6,250 nt of DNA from DATKYK01 sp034430255 (GTDB taxonomy: Bacteria > Chloroflexota > Dehalococcoidia > E44-bin15), in the NCBI GenBank assembly GCA_034430255.1, contig DAOUEU010000161.1:1-6250 (forward strand). Reading direction: 5' to 3'. This document shows positions 5,778 through 6,250 of this stretch, in pieces (the first letter of the stretch is position 1; each line of letters starts with the position of its first letter). The notes below the pieces were generated by a model that was given only the letters and a program-made list of their open reading frames with translations, had not been told where the DNA came from and ran no database searches. The position numbers and the translations under genes were made by a program.

Positions 5778-6250
5778 ATGAAAGGTAAACAATCGACACG
5801 AAAGCGTGTAATCCACTGGCTGGTAGCAGGACTGCTGTCGGTCTTTACGGTGCTCGGGCTATCACTTTTTCTTCTTACCTTGAGCCCGGGGGAAAGATTT
5901 CTTAAACGCATTGTTGAGTTCCAACTGCAGGATCTGTTGGGCCAAGATGTCCAGATTGGGGCTCTGGAAACGAATATCCTATCCCGACTTCAGCTGCGAA
6001 ATGTGCGAATTTATCAAGTTCAATCTGGCCAGAGAAGTCCCTTTTTGAGCTTTGGTTATGCAAATGTACAATACAGCCTGACCAGCGTGCTTCGTCGCCA
6101 ACTCTCCATTCGCTCCCTAGATTTGGACAGCCTGAACCTGACCATTCGGCGAGACAGCTCCGGCGTATTCAATCTTCCCTTAGCCAATTCCTCTGCAAGA
6201 CTGAGCAACGATGCCACGTCACAGCCATTTCGTGTTCGATTGAATCAGTT
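5778..6250 (+). CDS. TamB/AsmA-like envelope protein, N-terminal fragment (runs off the window)
   Basis: An open frame from ATG 5778 runs to the window end (157 codons visible) with no stop. Residues 1-10 are basic and 12-34 form a single hydrophobic segment, giving an uncleaved inner-membrane anchor with the rest in the periplasm. Next comes 'SPGERFLKRIVEFQLQDLLG' followed by 'QDVQIGALETNILSRLQLRN', the typical opening of TamB/AsmA-superfamily proteins: an amphipathic helix, then the first strands of a long beta-rich groove ('...VRIGxL..NxLxxLxLxNVRIY'). Known members span the periplasm and carry phospholipids between the membranes or help outer-membrane protein assembly with TamA. The full protein would be expected to exceed 1000 aa, which cannot be checked. 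The ribosome site is weak (TTTGGA about 8 nt upstream). The family places the organism among diderms. The assignment rests on the N-terminus only; another AsmA-like or translocation-module protein is possible. Confidence 0.7.
   Translation, partial: MKGKQSTRKRVIHWLVAGLLSVFTVLGLSLFLLTLSPGERFLKRIVEFQLQDLLGQDVQIGALETNILSRLQLRNVRIYQVQSGQRSPFLSFGYANVQYSLTSVLRRQLSIRSLDLDSLNLTIRRDSSGVFNLPLANSSARLSNDATSQPFRVRLNQ

Overview
The window looks like chromosomal sequence of mid-GC content from an uncultured diderm (outer-membrane-bearing) bacterium. The best clue is the 3' end, which encodes the start of a TamB/AsmA-like envelope protein, a family tied to organisms with an outer membrane. Nothing here fixes the phylum. 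Several genes are interrupted, so the region is either a genomic junk-and-junction zone or carries assembly or sequencing errors. These two explanations cannot be separated from the sequence alone.

Layout. (1) Positions 1-729, minus strand: a tightly packed three-gene unit, read right to left. It comprises a 49-aa ribbon-helix-helix-like protein (580-729), a 144-aa two-domain protein of unknown function (149-583, joined by an ATGA overlap), and the first 54 codons of a RecB/Cas4-like PD-(D/E)XK nuclease (1-162, overlapping by 14 nt). This resembles a phage-type or plasmid-type DNA end-processing module with its own small regulator. (2) Positions 836-1897, plus strand: a broken chimera. A promoter-like element and a signal peptide lead into the first residues of a ComEC-like metallo-beta-lactamase domain. 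This breaks off after about 20 residues of mature protein and is joined to the C-terminal end of a Lon-family ATP-dependent protease. The Lon part contains the complete proteolytic domain with its Ser/Lys dyad but no AAA+ module. It is frameshifted by a clean 5-bp tandem duplication (AGTCG twice, 1200-1209). (3) 2131-3564, plus: an intact YihY/BrkB-family membrane protein with a C-terminal cytoplasmic extension resembling a winged helix. (4) 3790-5196, plus: an intact metallo-beta-lactamase/beta-CASP ribonuclease with all expected catalytic motifs. (5) 5285 to about 5597, plus: the first three membrane segments of an APC-superfamily amino-acid permease, followed by unrelated sequence (pseudogene). 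(6) 5778-6250, plus: the N-terminus of a TamB/AsmA-like protein, running off the window.

The intact genes do not form one obvious pathway. The plus-strand genes are separated by gaps of about 90-230 bp that carry no convincing gene, no clear terminator and few regulatory signals. The leftward module is a compact operon and is the best candidate for a small functional system. The MBL-Lon chimera and the permease stub mark probable recombination or deletion breakpoints.
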